From: an uncultured Anaerolineae bacterium
GTDB lineage: Bacteria > Chloroflexota > Anaerolineae > Aggregatilineales > Phototrophicaceae
DNA length: 64,000 nt
Assembly: GCA_937944445.1 (NCBI GenBank)
Contig: CALDYP010000045.1
Span: 1 to 64,000 of the forward strand
Direction of reading: 5' to 3'
Shown: positions 25,430 to 33,887 of the stretch, piece after piece
How positions within the stretch are numbered: position 1 is the stretch's first letter
Layout: each line of letters starts with the position of its first letter
Made by a program: the position numbers and the translations under genes
The notes under the pieces: model-generated
Told to the model about the DNA's origin: nothing
What the model saw: the letters and a program-made list of their open reading frames with translations, nothing else
Database searches by the model: none

Positions 25430-27895
25430 TTAGCCCGCTGTCACAACGCCGCTTGAGACGGCCAAAACGATGCCGATGATCAAGAAGGCGATCAGCACCG
25501 CCAACAAGTACTGCTGAATGCGCCCGGTCTGCGTCCCGCGCAGCCAGCCGCCCAGCGTGTAGATCGACCGCGGGATGCCATCACCCACCCCGTCGATCAG
25601 CCACGAGTTGAGCACCTTGATCAGGTCGCCCAGCCATGTGAAGAACGCGCCGATGGCGTGCAGCGTCCCGTCGATCACGCCGCGGTCGAGGAAGGTGTTC
25701 ACCTGCCGCGCCAGCCACTGCGAGGGCTTCACGAACAGCACGCTGTAGAGGTCGTCCATGTAGTAACGCTTCTGCAGCGTCGTGTAGACCGCGCTGCCGA
25801 GGATGCGCTCCATCGGGTCGGTCTCACCGGCTTGCAGCGGCCGCCGCCCGTACATGCGCCAGCCGAGATACAGCCCGCCCAACGCCACCGCGAACGACAC
25901 CAACACCGGGAAGAGGTTGAACGGCGGGTGGAAGGGCGCGAAGTTCGGCTCTGGCAGCACGGAGAACTCAAGGAAGTGGAAGAAGGGGTTGCCATCGGGG
26001 CTGAAGATCGGCCCGAAGAGGGGGAACTCTTTGGGCACGCCCACGAAGCCCGCGAACAGCGCGAAGAACGACAGGATGATCAGCGGCAGCTGCATCGTGA
26101 TGCTGACGATGCTGCGCGCCCCGCCGAGGCCAGCGTGCTTGGCCTCTTCCGTGCGCGGCTCGCCGAGGAAGGTCAAGCAGATCTGGCGCATCGTGTAGAA
26201 GGCCGTCAGGAAGGCGGCAACCGCCAGCAGGAAGAACACCAGCGCCTGCGGCCCATAGCCCTTGAGCGTGCCGTACCACGCCTCCGCGAGGATCTCATCC
26301 TTTGACCAGAAGCCCGCGGTAATCAGCGGGAAGCCCGCCAGCGCGAAGCCGCCGATCACGAAGCCGACGAACGTCACCGGGATCTTCTTGGCCAGCCCGC
26401 CCATGTTGCGCATGTCCTGCGGGTCGAAGGCGTGGCCGTGGCCGTGTTCTTCATGGTGACCATGCTCGGCGTGGTGGCCGTGGTCGTGCGCGTGAGGGTC
26501 GTCGTGGGCGGCGTGGGCCGCTTCAGGGTGCGCCTCAGCCGCCTGCGCCGTCTCGTAATAGGGGCGTGTTGTCGGCTCTGGCTCGTGGTCGTGCGCATGC
26601 TCGTGCAGGTGATGCGCCCCGTGCTCCATCGCGTGGATGACCGAGCCAGACGCCATGAACAGCAGCGCTTTGAAAAAGGCGTGCGTGATGAGGTGGAAGG
26701 CCGCCGCCACATACGCGCCGATGCCCAGCGCCGCCATCATGAAGCCGAGCTGCGAGATCGTCGAATAGGCCAGCACCGCTTTGACGTCGTTCTGCGCGAC
26801 GGCCATCGTGGCCGCGAACAGCGCCGTAAACGCCCCGACCACCGCCAGCAGCACCAGCGGCAGGTTGTAGACGCCGATGTGTGGGTTGGCCACCCCGCCG
26901 ATGGGGTCGCCCGCGCCGACGAACAACGGGAACATGCGCAGCACCGCGTAGATGCCCGCGCTGACCATCGCCGCCGCGTGGATCATCGCGCTGACGGGCG
27001 TCGGGCCTTCCATCGCGTCCGGCAGCCACACGTGCAATGGGAACTGCGCAGACTTGCCGATCGTGCCGATGATGAGGAAGCTGCCGATCAAGCCGCCCGC
27101 GCTGACCCCCAAGCCGCCGAACAAGATGGCCGGCGCGGTGTTGATCGCGTTGAGCAGCGCCGCATCCTGCATGATCTCGCGGAAGTTGAGCGTGCCCGTC
27201 ATCGTGTACAAGTAGGCGATGCCCAGCAGCATGATCACATCGGCGACGCGCGTCACAGTGAAAGCTTTGATCGCTGCGCGGTAGGCGCTGTGCTTCTCGA
27301 ACCAGAAGCCGATGAGCATGTACGAGCACAAGCCCATCACCTCCCAGCCGACGAACAGCAGCAGCAGGTTGTCGGCCACCGTCAGCGTGAGCATGGCCGC
27401 GGCGAAGAGGCTGATGAGCGCGAAGAAGCGGCTCTGGCGCGGATCGTGCGCCATGTAGCCGATGCTGTAGATGAAGATGCACAGCACCGCAATCGGAACC
27501 ATCACCAGCAGCAGCGCGTTGAGCGGGTCAACCATCACCCCCATGCGGAAGGCCGTCGTGCCGGTTGCCATCCACTCCACCGCGCTGGCGAAGACGACTT
27601 CCTCGCCGAAGTGCCGCACGCCCAGCGCCTGCCCAACGATGTTGAGCGAGATGAGCAGCGCCATCACCACCCCGCTGAGGCCGACCGTCACGCTCAGCAC
27701 ACGGCTGAGGGGCGTCACGACGGGCACGAGCATCCCGTTGTAATCGGGGTGGTGGCCGCCGTATTCGTGGCTCGTGGCCGGGACCAGCCGTGCGCGGTTG
27801 GTGGCGAAGGTGATGATGATGAAGGCCAGCAGCGGCCCGACCGGAACCAGCCACGGCAAAAAGTTAGGATCGTTCAACAACAAGGCTATGTCCAT
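25430..27895 (-). CDS. nuoL: NADH-quinone oxidoreductase subunit L with His-rich insertion
   Basis: The 821-residue protein is about 200 residues longer than E. coli NuoL. The 14-helix antiporter core has FVGWEVMGLCSYMLIGFW (channel glutamate), IGKSAQFPLHVWLPDAMEGP and AYSTISQLGFMM. Between the conserved GSVIHA (417-422) and QDMRNMGGL (493-501) there is an insertion of about 70 residues with 22 histidines plus acidic residues, in runs such as HAHDHGHHAEHGHH. The C-terminus has the YYMDDLYSVLFVKP element and a long amphipathic stretch before the anchoring helix, as expected for the lateral helix that clamps the pumping subunits. It follows nuoK after 12 bases. Confidence 0.96.
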   Translation of the reverse strand: MDIALLLNDPNFLPWLVPVGPLLAFIIITFATNRARLVPATSHEYGGHHPDYNGMLVPVVTPLSRVLSVTVGLSGVVMALLISLNIVGQALGVRHFGEEVVFASAVEWMATGTTAFRMGVMVDPLNALLLVMVPIAVLCIFIYSIGYMAHDPRQSRFFALISLFAAAMLTLTVADNLLLLFVGWEVMGLCSYMLIGFWFEKHSAYRAAIKAFTVTRVADVIMLLGIAYLYTMTGTLNFREIMQDAALLNAINTAPAILFGGLGVSAGGLIGSFLIIGTIGKSAQFPLHVWLPDAMEGPTPVSAMIHAAAMVSAGIYAVLRMFPLFVGAGDPIGGVANPHIGVYNLPLVLLAVVGAFTALFAATMAVAQNDVKAVLAYSTISQLGFMMAALGIGAYVAAAFHLITHAFFKALLFMASGSVIHAMEHGAHHLHEHAHDHEPEPTTRPYYETAQAAEAHPEAAHAAHDDPHAHDHGHHAEHGHHEEHGHGHAFDPQDMRNMGGLAKKIPVTFVGFVIGGFALAGFPLITAGFWSKDEILAEAWYGTLKGYGPQALVFFLLAVAAFLTAFYTMRQICLTFLGEPRTEEAKHAGLGGARSIVSITMQLPLIILSFFALFAGFVGVPKEFPLFGPIFSPDGNPFFHFLEFSVLPEPNFAPFHPPFNLFPVLVSFAVALGGLYLGWRMYGRRPLQAGETDPMERILGSAVYTTLQKRYYMDDLYSVLFVKPSQWLARQVNTFLDRGVIDGTLHAIGAFFTWLGDLIKVLNSWLIDGVGDGIPRSIYTLGGWLRGTQTGRIQQYLLAVLIAFLIIGIVLAVSSGVVTAG

Positions 27896-27907
27896 AAGCG
27901 CTCTGTC

Positions 27908-28216
27908 CTACCCTCGCAGCGCGTCGGCTTCTTCCGGGATGACGGAACGCCGAGTGCGATAAATCGAGATAATGATGGCCAAGCCGACCGCCGCTTCTGC
28001 CGCGGCGATGACGAAGACGAAGGCGGCGAAGGCGAACCCGTTCACCTCCATCGGGGCGGTAAAGCGCCAAAACGCCACAAGGTTGATGTTGACCGCGTTG
28101 AGCATCAGCTCCACGCTCATCAACACTGCAATGCCGTTGCGACGCGCGAGCACGCCAAACGTGCCGATGCTGAACAGCGCCGCAGCCACAACTAGGTACA
28201 TCCACAAAGGCGGCAT
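27908..28216 (-). CDS. nuoK: NADH-quinone oxidoreductase subunit K
   Basis: The 102-residue protein has three transmembrane helices. NuoK hallmarks are IGTFGVLARRNGIAVLMSVE followed by LMLNAVNINLV, giving the channel glutamate in helix 2, and FVFVIAAAEAAVGLAIIISI with the second conserved glutamate in helix 3. It contributes to the proton path at the junction of the membrane arm. Its start has GGGGGGAACG upstream and it lies 9 bases after the nuoJ stop. Confidence 0.97.
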   Translation of the reverse strand: MPPLWMYLVVAAALFSIGTFGVLARRNGIAVLMSVELMLNAVNINLVAFWRFTAPMEVNGFAFAAFVFVIAAAEAAVGLAIIISIYRTRRSVIPEEADALRG

Positions 28217-28225
28217 CGTTCCCCC

Positions 28226-28750
28226 CTACACCAGATCATCCGTGTCGCGGGCGATCACGATTGCGCCGATCATCGCCGCGGTCAATAAGAGTGAGGCGAC
28301 CTCAAACGGGATGACGAAGCCGTTGCCGCTAGCCAGCGCCACCCCCAGATCAACCGTGCGGATCACCTCATCCGAGACGGGCGGCTGCGGGTTGGCAGCG
28401 AACAGCGGCAGGATCACACCGACAACGATCAGCACGAACAACAGCACCGCCCCCACCAAGTTGATCTGCGGTCGCACATAAAGATCGCGCAGATTGGTCA
28501 GGCTGCGCGTCAGCATCACCGCGAAGGTGAACAGAATGGCAATCGCGCCGATGTACACCAAGATCTGCACCGCGGCCAAGAACGGCGCGCTCAGCGTCAA
28601 GTACAAGCCCGACACGCCGAACAGCGACATCATCAGCCAGATCGTCCCCCGAAAGAGGTTCTTGGCGGTCACGACGGCGTAGCCCCCGGCCAGCGTGATG
28701 AAGCTGAACACGAAGAACGCCACCGTCACAACGTTGAATTCGAATTCCAT
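28226..28750 (-). CDS. nuoJ: NADH-quinone oxidoreductase subunit J
   Basis: The 174-residue protein has five transmembrane helices; YVVTAKN-type residues are seen as YAVVTAKNLFRG, then LSAPFLAAVQILVYIGAIAI and LFTFAVMLTR, which is the flexible helix-3 region that transmits redox-linked movement in complex I. MEFEFNVVTVAFF is chosen as the start, with GGGGGAAAG directly upstream. An in-frame GTG at 28777 would overlap nuoH and add nine charged residues without family support. Confidence 0.96.
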   Translation of the reverse strand: MEFEFNVVTVAFFVFSFITLAGGYAVVTAKNLFRGTIWLMMSLFGVSGLYLTLSAPFLAAVQILVYIGAIAILFTFAVMLTRSLTNLRDLYVRPQINLVGAVLLFVLIVVGVILPLFAANPQPPVSDEVIRTVDLGVALASGNGFVIPFEVASLLLTAAMIGAIVIARDTDDLV

Positions 28751-28769
28751 CTTTCCCCCGTCCTTGCGT

Positions 28770-30002
28770 TTAGTCACCCACCGCCGGCGAAGCCATGCGC
28801 GCTTGCTGACGGCGCTCGTTGGCCAGCCGCGCCTCGCGCCCGATGTTGCGCCAGCGGTTGAGGATCGGCGCGATCATCAGCGCGTTGACTGCCAGCAGCG
28901 CCAGCGTCAGCGGCAGCATGTCGAACAGATTCGCCCCTGCTAGCTGCATGTTGCCCGCCGCGTCGAGCGGAACCAGCCCCACCGTCTTGAAGATCATCAC
29001 CACGCCCGACGTCACCAGCAGCAGGATGATGCTCAGCGGCACAAGGAAGAACCAATTGAAGTTCATCACTTGGTCGATGCGCAGGCGCGGGACGGTGTTG
29101 CGAATCCACAGCGAGACGAAATAGAACAGCGCCGACTTGATCCCCAGCCACAAGAAGGCGATGATCGGCTCGTTCCACAGCAGCCCCAGCCACCCGCCGA
29201 AGAACAAGATCGTGATCAGCACCGCGTTGGTGAACACGTGCAGGAACTCGGCGGCGAAGAACATGCCGAACTTCATGCCGCTGTACTCGATGTTGAACCC
29301 GGCCACCAATTCAGACTCGGCCTCGATCAAGTCGAAGGGGGCGCGGCCGGTCTCGGCTTGGCTGCTGATGAAGAACAGCACTGCCGCCAGCGGCGAGAGG
29401 AACACGAACCACATGCCGCTCTGCGCGAAGACGATGTCCAGCAGGCTCATGCTGCCCGCCAGCATGACGGGGATCAGCAAGCTGAACACCAGCGGGATCT
29501 CATAGCTCACCAGCAGCGCCACCACGCGGAACGCGCCCAGCAGCGCGTACTTGTTGTTGCTGGCCCAGCCCGCTGTCATGATCGCCAGCGTGCCCAACGA
29601 GGCCACCGCCACAAAATAAAGCACCCCGATCTCAAGGTCTGCGCCGTAGTGATACGGGGTGTAGGGGATGACCGCCCAGATCAAGATGACCGAGGCAAAG
29701 GACACCAGCGGGGCCAAGTTGTACAGCAGGCGATCCGCCGAGGTGGGGGTGATGTCCTCTTTGAGCAGCAGCTTGATCAAATCGGCGAAGGTTTGCAGCA
29801 AGCCGAACGGCCCAACGCGGTTGGGGCCGATGCGGTCTTGGATGCGCGCCGCCACCTTGCGCTCGACCCAGATCAGGAAGATCACCGTGACGAGCGGAAC
29901 CCCGCTGACGAACAGCACCCCAGCGAAGATCGACAGGAACTGCGCCAGCCCTTGATCCATCCCGCCGCGGTACAGCGCCTCACAAAGTCCAGTACAATCC
30001 AT
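28770..30002 (-). CDS. nuoH: NADH-quinone oxidoreductase subunit H
   Basis: The protein (410 residues) is the quinone-site subunit that joins membrane and peripheral arms. It has eight helices with the diagnostic WVERKVAARIQDRIGPNRVG segment, LLKEDITPTSADRLLY, SSQAETGRAPFDLIEAESEL and RLRIDQVMNFNWFFLVPLSI. The ATG at 30002 is preferred: TTGAGGAG lies 8 bases upstream. The first 14 residues (MDCTGLCEALYRGG) precede the usual family start and contain two cysteines. It lies between nuoA and nuoJ; nuoBCD, nuoEFG and nuoI are not present in the gap. Confidence 0.97.
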   Translation of the reverse strand: MDCTGLCEALYRGGMDQGLAQFLSIFAGVLFVSGVPLVTVIFLIWVERKVAARIQDRIGPNRVGPFGLLQTFADLIKLLLKEDITPTSADRLLYNLAPLVSFASVILIWAVIPYTPYHYGADLEIGVLYFVAVASLGTLAIMTAGWASNNKYALLGAFRVVALLVSYEIPLVFSLLIPVMLAGSMSLLDIVFAQSGMWFVFLSPLAAVLFFISSQAETGRAPFDLIEAESELVAGFNIEYSGMKFGMFFAAEFLHVFTNAVLITILFFGGWLGLLWNEPIIAFLWLGIKSALFYFVSLWIRNTVPRLRIDQVMNFNWFFLVPLSIILLLVTSGVVMIFKTVGLVPLDAAGNMQLAGANLFDMLPLTLALLAVNALMIAPILNRWRNIGREARLANERRQQARMASPAVGD

Positions 30003-30031
30003 ACACAACGCTCCTCAATTTTTTGACAAGC

Positions 30032-30394
30032 TCAGCGCCACGCCAGCACTTCTTTACGCCACGCATAGATCAGCGCGTCGGCCAACAAGAAGATGAACAA
30101 GAAGCCTGCGCCGAACGCGAACAAGTCGAGCTGGGAATAGGCCATCGCCCACGGGAACAAGAACACCATTTCCACATCAAACACCAAAAACACCAGCCCA
30201 TACAGGTAGTACTGCACGCGGAACTGCACCCATGTGTCCCCCACCGTCTCAACGCCACACTCGTAGGTTTGGCTCTTGAGTATGTTGGGCTTTTTGGGGC
30301 GCAGGATGGCCGCAATCAAAATTGGCAGGGCGGGGAAGATCGGGGCCATGATCGCAAACACACCGATGAATGCCCACTCGTTCAGAACGGTCAT
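30032..30394 (-). CDS. nuoA: NADH-quinone oxidoreductase subunit A
   Basis: The 120-residue protein has three transmembrane helices and the conserved loop SQTYECGVETVGDTWVQFRV (with the cysteine beside the quinone tunnel), then YYLYGLVFLVFDVEMVFLFPW with its two acidic residues. It is the first gene of the nuo unit, with GGGAG 9 bases upstream of the ATG and a promoter at 30491-30520. The next gene is nuoH, so the usual nuoB-C-D block is absent here. Confidence 0.97.
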   Translation of the reverse strand: MTVLNEWAFIGVFAIMAPIFPALPILIAAILRPKKPNILKSQTYECGVETVGDTWVQFRVQYYLYGLVFLVFDVEMVFLFPWAMAYSQLDLFAFGAGFLFIFLLADALIYAWRKEVLAWR

Positions 30395-30490
30395 GGAGCT
30401 GTCTCCCTGAATATTAAATGTTGCCTCGCTGACACGTTTCAGTTGTCTGAGAACGGCTGTAGATTGCGCGATTTCTCACAAACGCGCCAC

Positions 30491-30520
30491 ATTGTAGCAC
30501 TTTACCCGTCTGACAGGCAA
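30491..30520 (-). promoter_or_regulatory. Promoter of the nuo genes
   Basis: TTGCCT (30515-30520) and TACAAT (30491-30496) are 18 bases apart on the minus strand, giving a leader of about 90 bases before nuoA. The rest of the 392-base gap to the femX gene holds the MITE at 30601-30710 and no recognisable gene. Confidence 0.6.
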
Positions 30521-30600
30521 TAATGCACTTGTCCGCCGCACCAGCCACCGCGGCGGATTTTAGCACACAACCCAACGCCCTCAAAATGATTGGTCGCTCA

Positions 30601-30710
30601 GGGAGTGTCTAAATTCGAACAGAGGCCTCATCCAGCCCCTTTCAGGGGGCACGCCCTAGCCGAGTGCTTGAGCGCTCGGCGCGACTGTCTGTTTATCCTT
30701 AGACACTCCC
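30601..30710. mobile_element. Miniature inverted-repeat element (MITE), 110 bp
   Basis: The element is bounded by perfect 12-bp terminal inverted repeats, GGGAGTGTCTAA (30601-30612) and TTAGACACTCCC (30699-30710); extended to 23 bp they match at 18 positions. Identical 8-bp direct repeats GTCGCTCA flank it at 30593-30600 and 30711-30718, the expected target-site duplication. It has no transposase. Inside are two small hairpins (CCCC/GGGG near 30640 and GCCGAG/CTCGGC at about 30658-30680). Terminal GGGAGTGTC and an 8-bp duplication suit mobilisation by an IS256/Mutator-type transposase elsewhere in the genome; that link is inferred. Confidence 0.85.
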
Positions 30711-30786
30711 GTCGCTCAGAATCCGCCGTAGAACGCCGCCCTATGACCAATTACACTACCGATGCGGAACTTGATGACCACGAGAA

Positions 30787-31812
30787 ATGAGGCCGCTTTT
30801 GCAAGTCATAACGCCTGATGCTCCCCTTTGGGATGCGTTCGTCCGTCAGCACCCACACGGCCACCTGCTCCAACTTTCGGCGTGGGCCACGCTGAAACAA
30901 GCCTCTGGCTGGAGGGCAGAGCGCATAGCCCTGTGCGAGGAGGGCCGCGTGATGGCCGGGGCGCAGGTGCTGTTCATGCCGCTGCCGCTGCGGGTGGGGA
31001 CGATTGCCTACCTGCCGTTTGGCGGGCTGGTGAGCGAGGCGCGCCACTGGCCGCCCCTCTGGGATGCTGTGCGCGCGGCCTGCCGCCGCCATCGCGCTGT
31101 CTTCCTCAAATGGGAGCCGGGCTTCGACGCGCCGTCAACGGACGATCTGCGCCGGTGGGGCTTTCGCCCGTCGCCGCAGACGGTTCAGCCGCCCAACACA
31201 ATCTTGATCGACCTCGCTGACGACGAGACGATGCTCGCGCGGATGAATCAGGGCACGCGCCGCAAGATTCGCCAAGCGCTCAAGGGGGACGTGCGCTGCT
31301 TCCAAGCCAGCGCGGACGACCTGCCGCGCTTTACCGAGCTGATGGCGGTTACCAGCCAGCGCAACGCTTTCGGCGTCCACGCGCCCGAGTACTACGCGCT
31401 GGCCTATCGGCTGTTCGTGCCGCAGGATGCCGCCCTCATCCTCGCTGAACACGAGGGGCAGGCGCTGGCGGGGGTGTTCGTGTTCGCGCTGGGAGGCACA
31501 GCGTGGTATCTCTACGGCGCGTCCAGCAGTGAGAAGCGCCATCTGATGGCCAGCTACGGCGCGCAGTGGCGGGCGATCCAGTGGGCGCGCGACCGCGGCT
31601 GCCGCGTCTACGACATGTGGGGCATCCCCGACGCGGACGCGGCCACGCTGGAAGCGCAGTTCGAGCAGCGCAGCGACGGCCTCTGGGGGGTCTACGGCTT
31701 CAAGCGCGGCTGGGGCGGGCGCATCGCGCGCACCGTCGGCGCGTGGGATCTGCCTTATCAAAGCCTGCTCTATCAGCTCTATCGTCTGTACATACAGCGC
31801 AAGGCAGCGTGA
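30787..31812 (+). CDS. FemABX-family peptidyltransferase, first copy
   Basis: The 341-residue protein has the double GNAT-fold layout of FemABX enzymes, which add amino acids from aminoacyl-tRNA to the peptidoglycan stem peptide. Visible landmarks are LLQLSAWATLKQASGW near residue 28, IAYLPFGGLVSEA, MNQGTRRKIRQAL near 152, WYLYGASSSEKRHLMASY near 240 and the end YDMWGIPDAD...GVYGFKRGWGG. No long coiled-coil arm is seen. Together with the second copy, which starts at its stop (TGATG), it implies a branched or bridged wall peptide of at least two residues. The MITE lies just upstream and may affect expression. Confidence 0.9.
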   Translation: MRPLLQVITPDAPLWDAFVRQHPHGHLLQLSAWATLKQASGWRAERIALCEEGRVMAGAQVLFMPLPLRVGTIAYLPFGGLVSEARHWPPLWDAVRAACRRHRAVFLKWEPGFDAPSTDDLRRWGFRPSPQTVQPPNTILIDLADDETMLARMNQGTRRKIRQALKGDVRCFQASADDLPRFTELMAVTSQRNAFGVHAPEYYALAYRLFVPQDAALILAEHEGQALAGVFVFALGGTAWYLYGASSSEKRHLMASYGAQWRAIQWARDRGCRVYDMWGIPDADAATLEAQFEQRSDGLWGVYGFKRGWGGRIARTVGAWDLPYQSLLYQLYRLYIQRKAA

Positions 31813-32885
31813 TGAGCGCCCTCACGATTACCCCCATCGACGACCGCGCGGCGTGGAACGACGCCCTGCGCCAGTTTGAGACGGCGCACATCCTGCAAAC
31901 GTGGGAATGGGGCGAGTTCAAGCGCGCTACGACCGGCTGGCAGCCGCTGCGCTGGGCCTTCCGCCGTGATGAGCAGCTCGTCGCCCTCATCAGCTTGGGC
32001 GTGCGGCGCGTTGGGCCGCTGTCGCTCATGTACGCCCCGAAAGGCTTCGTCTGCGCGCCCGACGACCTTGAGACCGCCGAGCACGTGTTGGCCAGCTTAG
32101 AGCGCTTCAGCCGCCGCCGCCCGACTGTGTGGCTCAAAGTGGATCCAGACGTCGTGATCGCCACTGGCCTGCCCGCCAGCCCCGACGACCAACCAAACCC
32201 CGTCGGCCAGCGCTGGCAGGCCCTCTTAGCGCGGCGCGGCTGGCGCTTCAGCGCCGATCAAGTGCAGTTCCGCAACACGCTGTGCGTTGACCTGACGCAG
32301 GATGAAGAGGCGCTGCTGGCCGCCATGAGCCAGAATACCCGCCGCAAGGTGCGCACCGCCGAGAAGCGCGGCGTGACGATCCGCGCGGGGACGCTGGACG
32401 ATCTGCCGCTGCTCTACGCGCTCTACCAGATCACCGGCGCGCGGGACGGCTTCCTCATCCGCCCATACGAGTACTATCAACGGGCGTGGCGCGACTTCAT
32501 GGCGGACGGCCTCGCTCACGCGCTGATCGCCGAGCTGGACGGCCAGCCCCTCGCCCATGTGATCCTGTTGCACTTTGGCCGCACGTGCTGGTATTTCTAC
32601 GGCGCGAGCAGCAGCGAACACCGCGACGCGATGCCCAACTACGCCTTGCAGTGGGCAGCCATGCGCTGGGCCAAAGCGCAGGGTTACGCCGTTTACGACA
32701 TGTGGGGCGCGCCCAACGACTTTGTAGAGAGCGACCCGCTGTGGGGCGTCTACGAGTTCAAGCGCGGCTTCCGTGGGGTGATCACCCGCCACCTCGGCGC
32801 GTGGGACTACGCCCCGCACCCGCCGCTCTATTGGGCGTACACGCGGGCCGTCCCCGCCCTGCGCCGTCTGATGCGGCGCTCATAA
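31812..32885 (+). CDS. FemABX-family peptidyltransferase, second copy
   Basis: The 357-residue paralogue of the preceding gene overlaps it by one base (TGATG). It shares HILQTWEWGEFKRATTGWQ, LSLMYAPKGFVC, MSQNTRRKVRTAEKRGV near residue 170, CWYFYGASSSEHRDAMPNYA near 260 and YDMWGAPNDFVESDPLWGVY. In-frame sequence upstream belongs to the first gene's other frame and is not part of it. Sequential action of the two copies, as for FemA and FemB in staphylococci, is a reasonable inference; the amino acids added cannot be read. Confidence 0.9.
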   Translation: MSALTITPIDDRAAWNDALRQFETAHILQTWEWGEFKRATTGWQPLRWAFRRDEQLVALISLGVRRVGPLSLMYAPKGFVCAPDDLETAEHVLASLERFSRRRPTVWLKVDPDVVIATGLPASPDDQPNPVGQRWQALLARRGWRFSADQVQFRNTLCVDLTQDEEALLAAMSQNTRRKVRTAEKRGVTIRAGTLDDLPLLYALYQITGARDGFLIRPYEYYQRAWRDFMADGLAHALIAELDGQPLAHVILLHFGRTCWYFYGASSSEHRDAMPNYALQWAAMRWAKAQGYAVYDMWGAPNDFVESDPLWGVYEFKRGFRGVITRHLGAWDYAPHPPLYWAYTRAVPALRRLMRRS

Positions 32886-32975
32886 AGATGTAGTAAACCA
32901 ATGATGGCGGCTCAGGCATCCGATGCCGCTGTCCACTGTCCACGATGTGAGTGTGTTCACTGAAAGGCTTGCTCC

Positions 32976-33887
32976 ATGCTGCCCATCCCTTACGAGACCC
33001 AGATGATTGCCACCAACGGCGTTCACCTGCACACCGTCCTCGCGGGTGACCCCAACGGGGAACCCATCGTCTTCTTGCACGGCTTCCCGGATTTTTGGTA
33101 CGGCTGGCACAATCAGATCCCCTTCTTCGCCGAGCGCGGCTACCGCGTCATCGTCCCTGACCAGCGCGGCTACAACCTCAGCGACAAGCCGAGCGACGTG
33201 CTGGCCTACCGCATCAACACCCTCGCCACCGACGTCAAAGGCTTGATCGACGTGCTGGGCTATGACAGGGTGCACCTCGTCGGCCATGACTGGGGCGCCG
33301 CCGTCGCGTGGTGGGTGGCGACGATGTACCCTGAGCGCCTCAAAACGCTCAACATCCTCAACGTGCCCTACCCGACCGTGATGATGAAGCAGTTGCAATC
33401 CGGCGATCTGTCACAGCTTCTCAAGAGTTGGTACATGTTCTTCTTCCAAATTCCCGGGCTGCCGGAGGCGCTCATCAGCGCGGACGGCTACGCGCGCATG
33501 GGCGAGGTGCTGCGGCGCACGTCCAACCCCGGCAGCTTCAGCGATGAGGACATCGCGCGCTATCGCGAAGCGTGGGCGCAGCCGGGCGCGATGACCGCCA
33601 GCATGAACTGGTATCGCGCCATGTTCCGCAGCGCGCGCGAGGCCAGCCAAACCGCCAAGCAGAACGCGCTCGACAGCGGCAAGAAGATCCAAACGCCCAC
33701 CCTCATCCTGTGGGGCGAAAAAGATCAATTCCTCGGCACGGCTGTCGCGCGCGCCAGCCTGAACGTGGTCGAACAGGGTGAACTGGTCTTCTTCCCCAAG
33801 TCTACCCACTGGATTCAGCACGACGAACCCGACGACGTGAACAAGTACCTGCTGGAATGGATCACGAGCGACCACCACAGCGCATAA
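32976..33887 (+). CDS. Alpha/beta hydrolase, epoxide hydrolase-like
   Basis: The 303-residue protein has the full alpha/beta hydrolase catalytic set: the oxyanion loop HGFPDFWYGW near residue 34, the nucleophile elbow GHDWGA with Asp109 as nucleophile, an acid in LILWGEKDQF near 250 and the histidine in KSTHWIQHDEP near 280. HGFPDFWYGWHNQI and an aspartate nucleophile followed by Trp are typical of epoxide hydrolases and haloalkane dehalogenases; the cap domain (about 140-225) contains the SMNWYRAMF tyrosine segment expected in epoxide hydrolases. The physiological substrate is unknown. The YdcF-like gene overlaps its 3' end by 31 bases. Confidence 0.88.
   Translation: MLPIPYETQMIATNGVHLHTVLAGDPNGEPIVFLHGFPDFWYGWHNQIPFFAERGYRVIVPDQRGYNLSDKPSDVLAYRINTLATDVKGLIDVLGYDRVHLVGHDWGAAVAWWVATMYPERLKTLNILNVPYPTVMMKQLQSGDLSQLLKSWYMFFFQIPGLPEALISADGYARMGEVLRRTSNPGSFSDEDIARYREAWAQPGAMTASMNWYRAMFRSAREASQTAKQNALDSGKKIQTPTLILWGEKDQFLGTAVARASLNVVEQGELVFFPKSTHWIQHDEPDDVNKYLLEWITSDHHSA

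Noticed and set aside
26432-28195. A 587-codon plus-strand open frame antisense to nuoL/nuoK
   Set aside because: Its composition (Arg/His/Asp/Gln-rich, few hydrophobic residues) is the usual antisense shadow of GC-rich membrane genes; the minus-strand proteins are unmistakable.
30720-30781. A minus-strand stretch that reads like the 5' half of a tRNA (GGTAGTGTAATTGGTC then a GGCGGCGTTCTACGGCGG region), ending at the MITE junction
   Set aside because: No T-arm (GGTTCGAATCC-type) is found on either side of the MITE, the anticodon stem does not pair well and no acceptor stem closes. It could be a tRNA remnant, but it cannot be supported as a gene.
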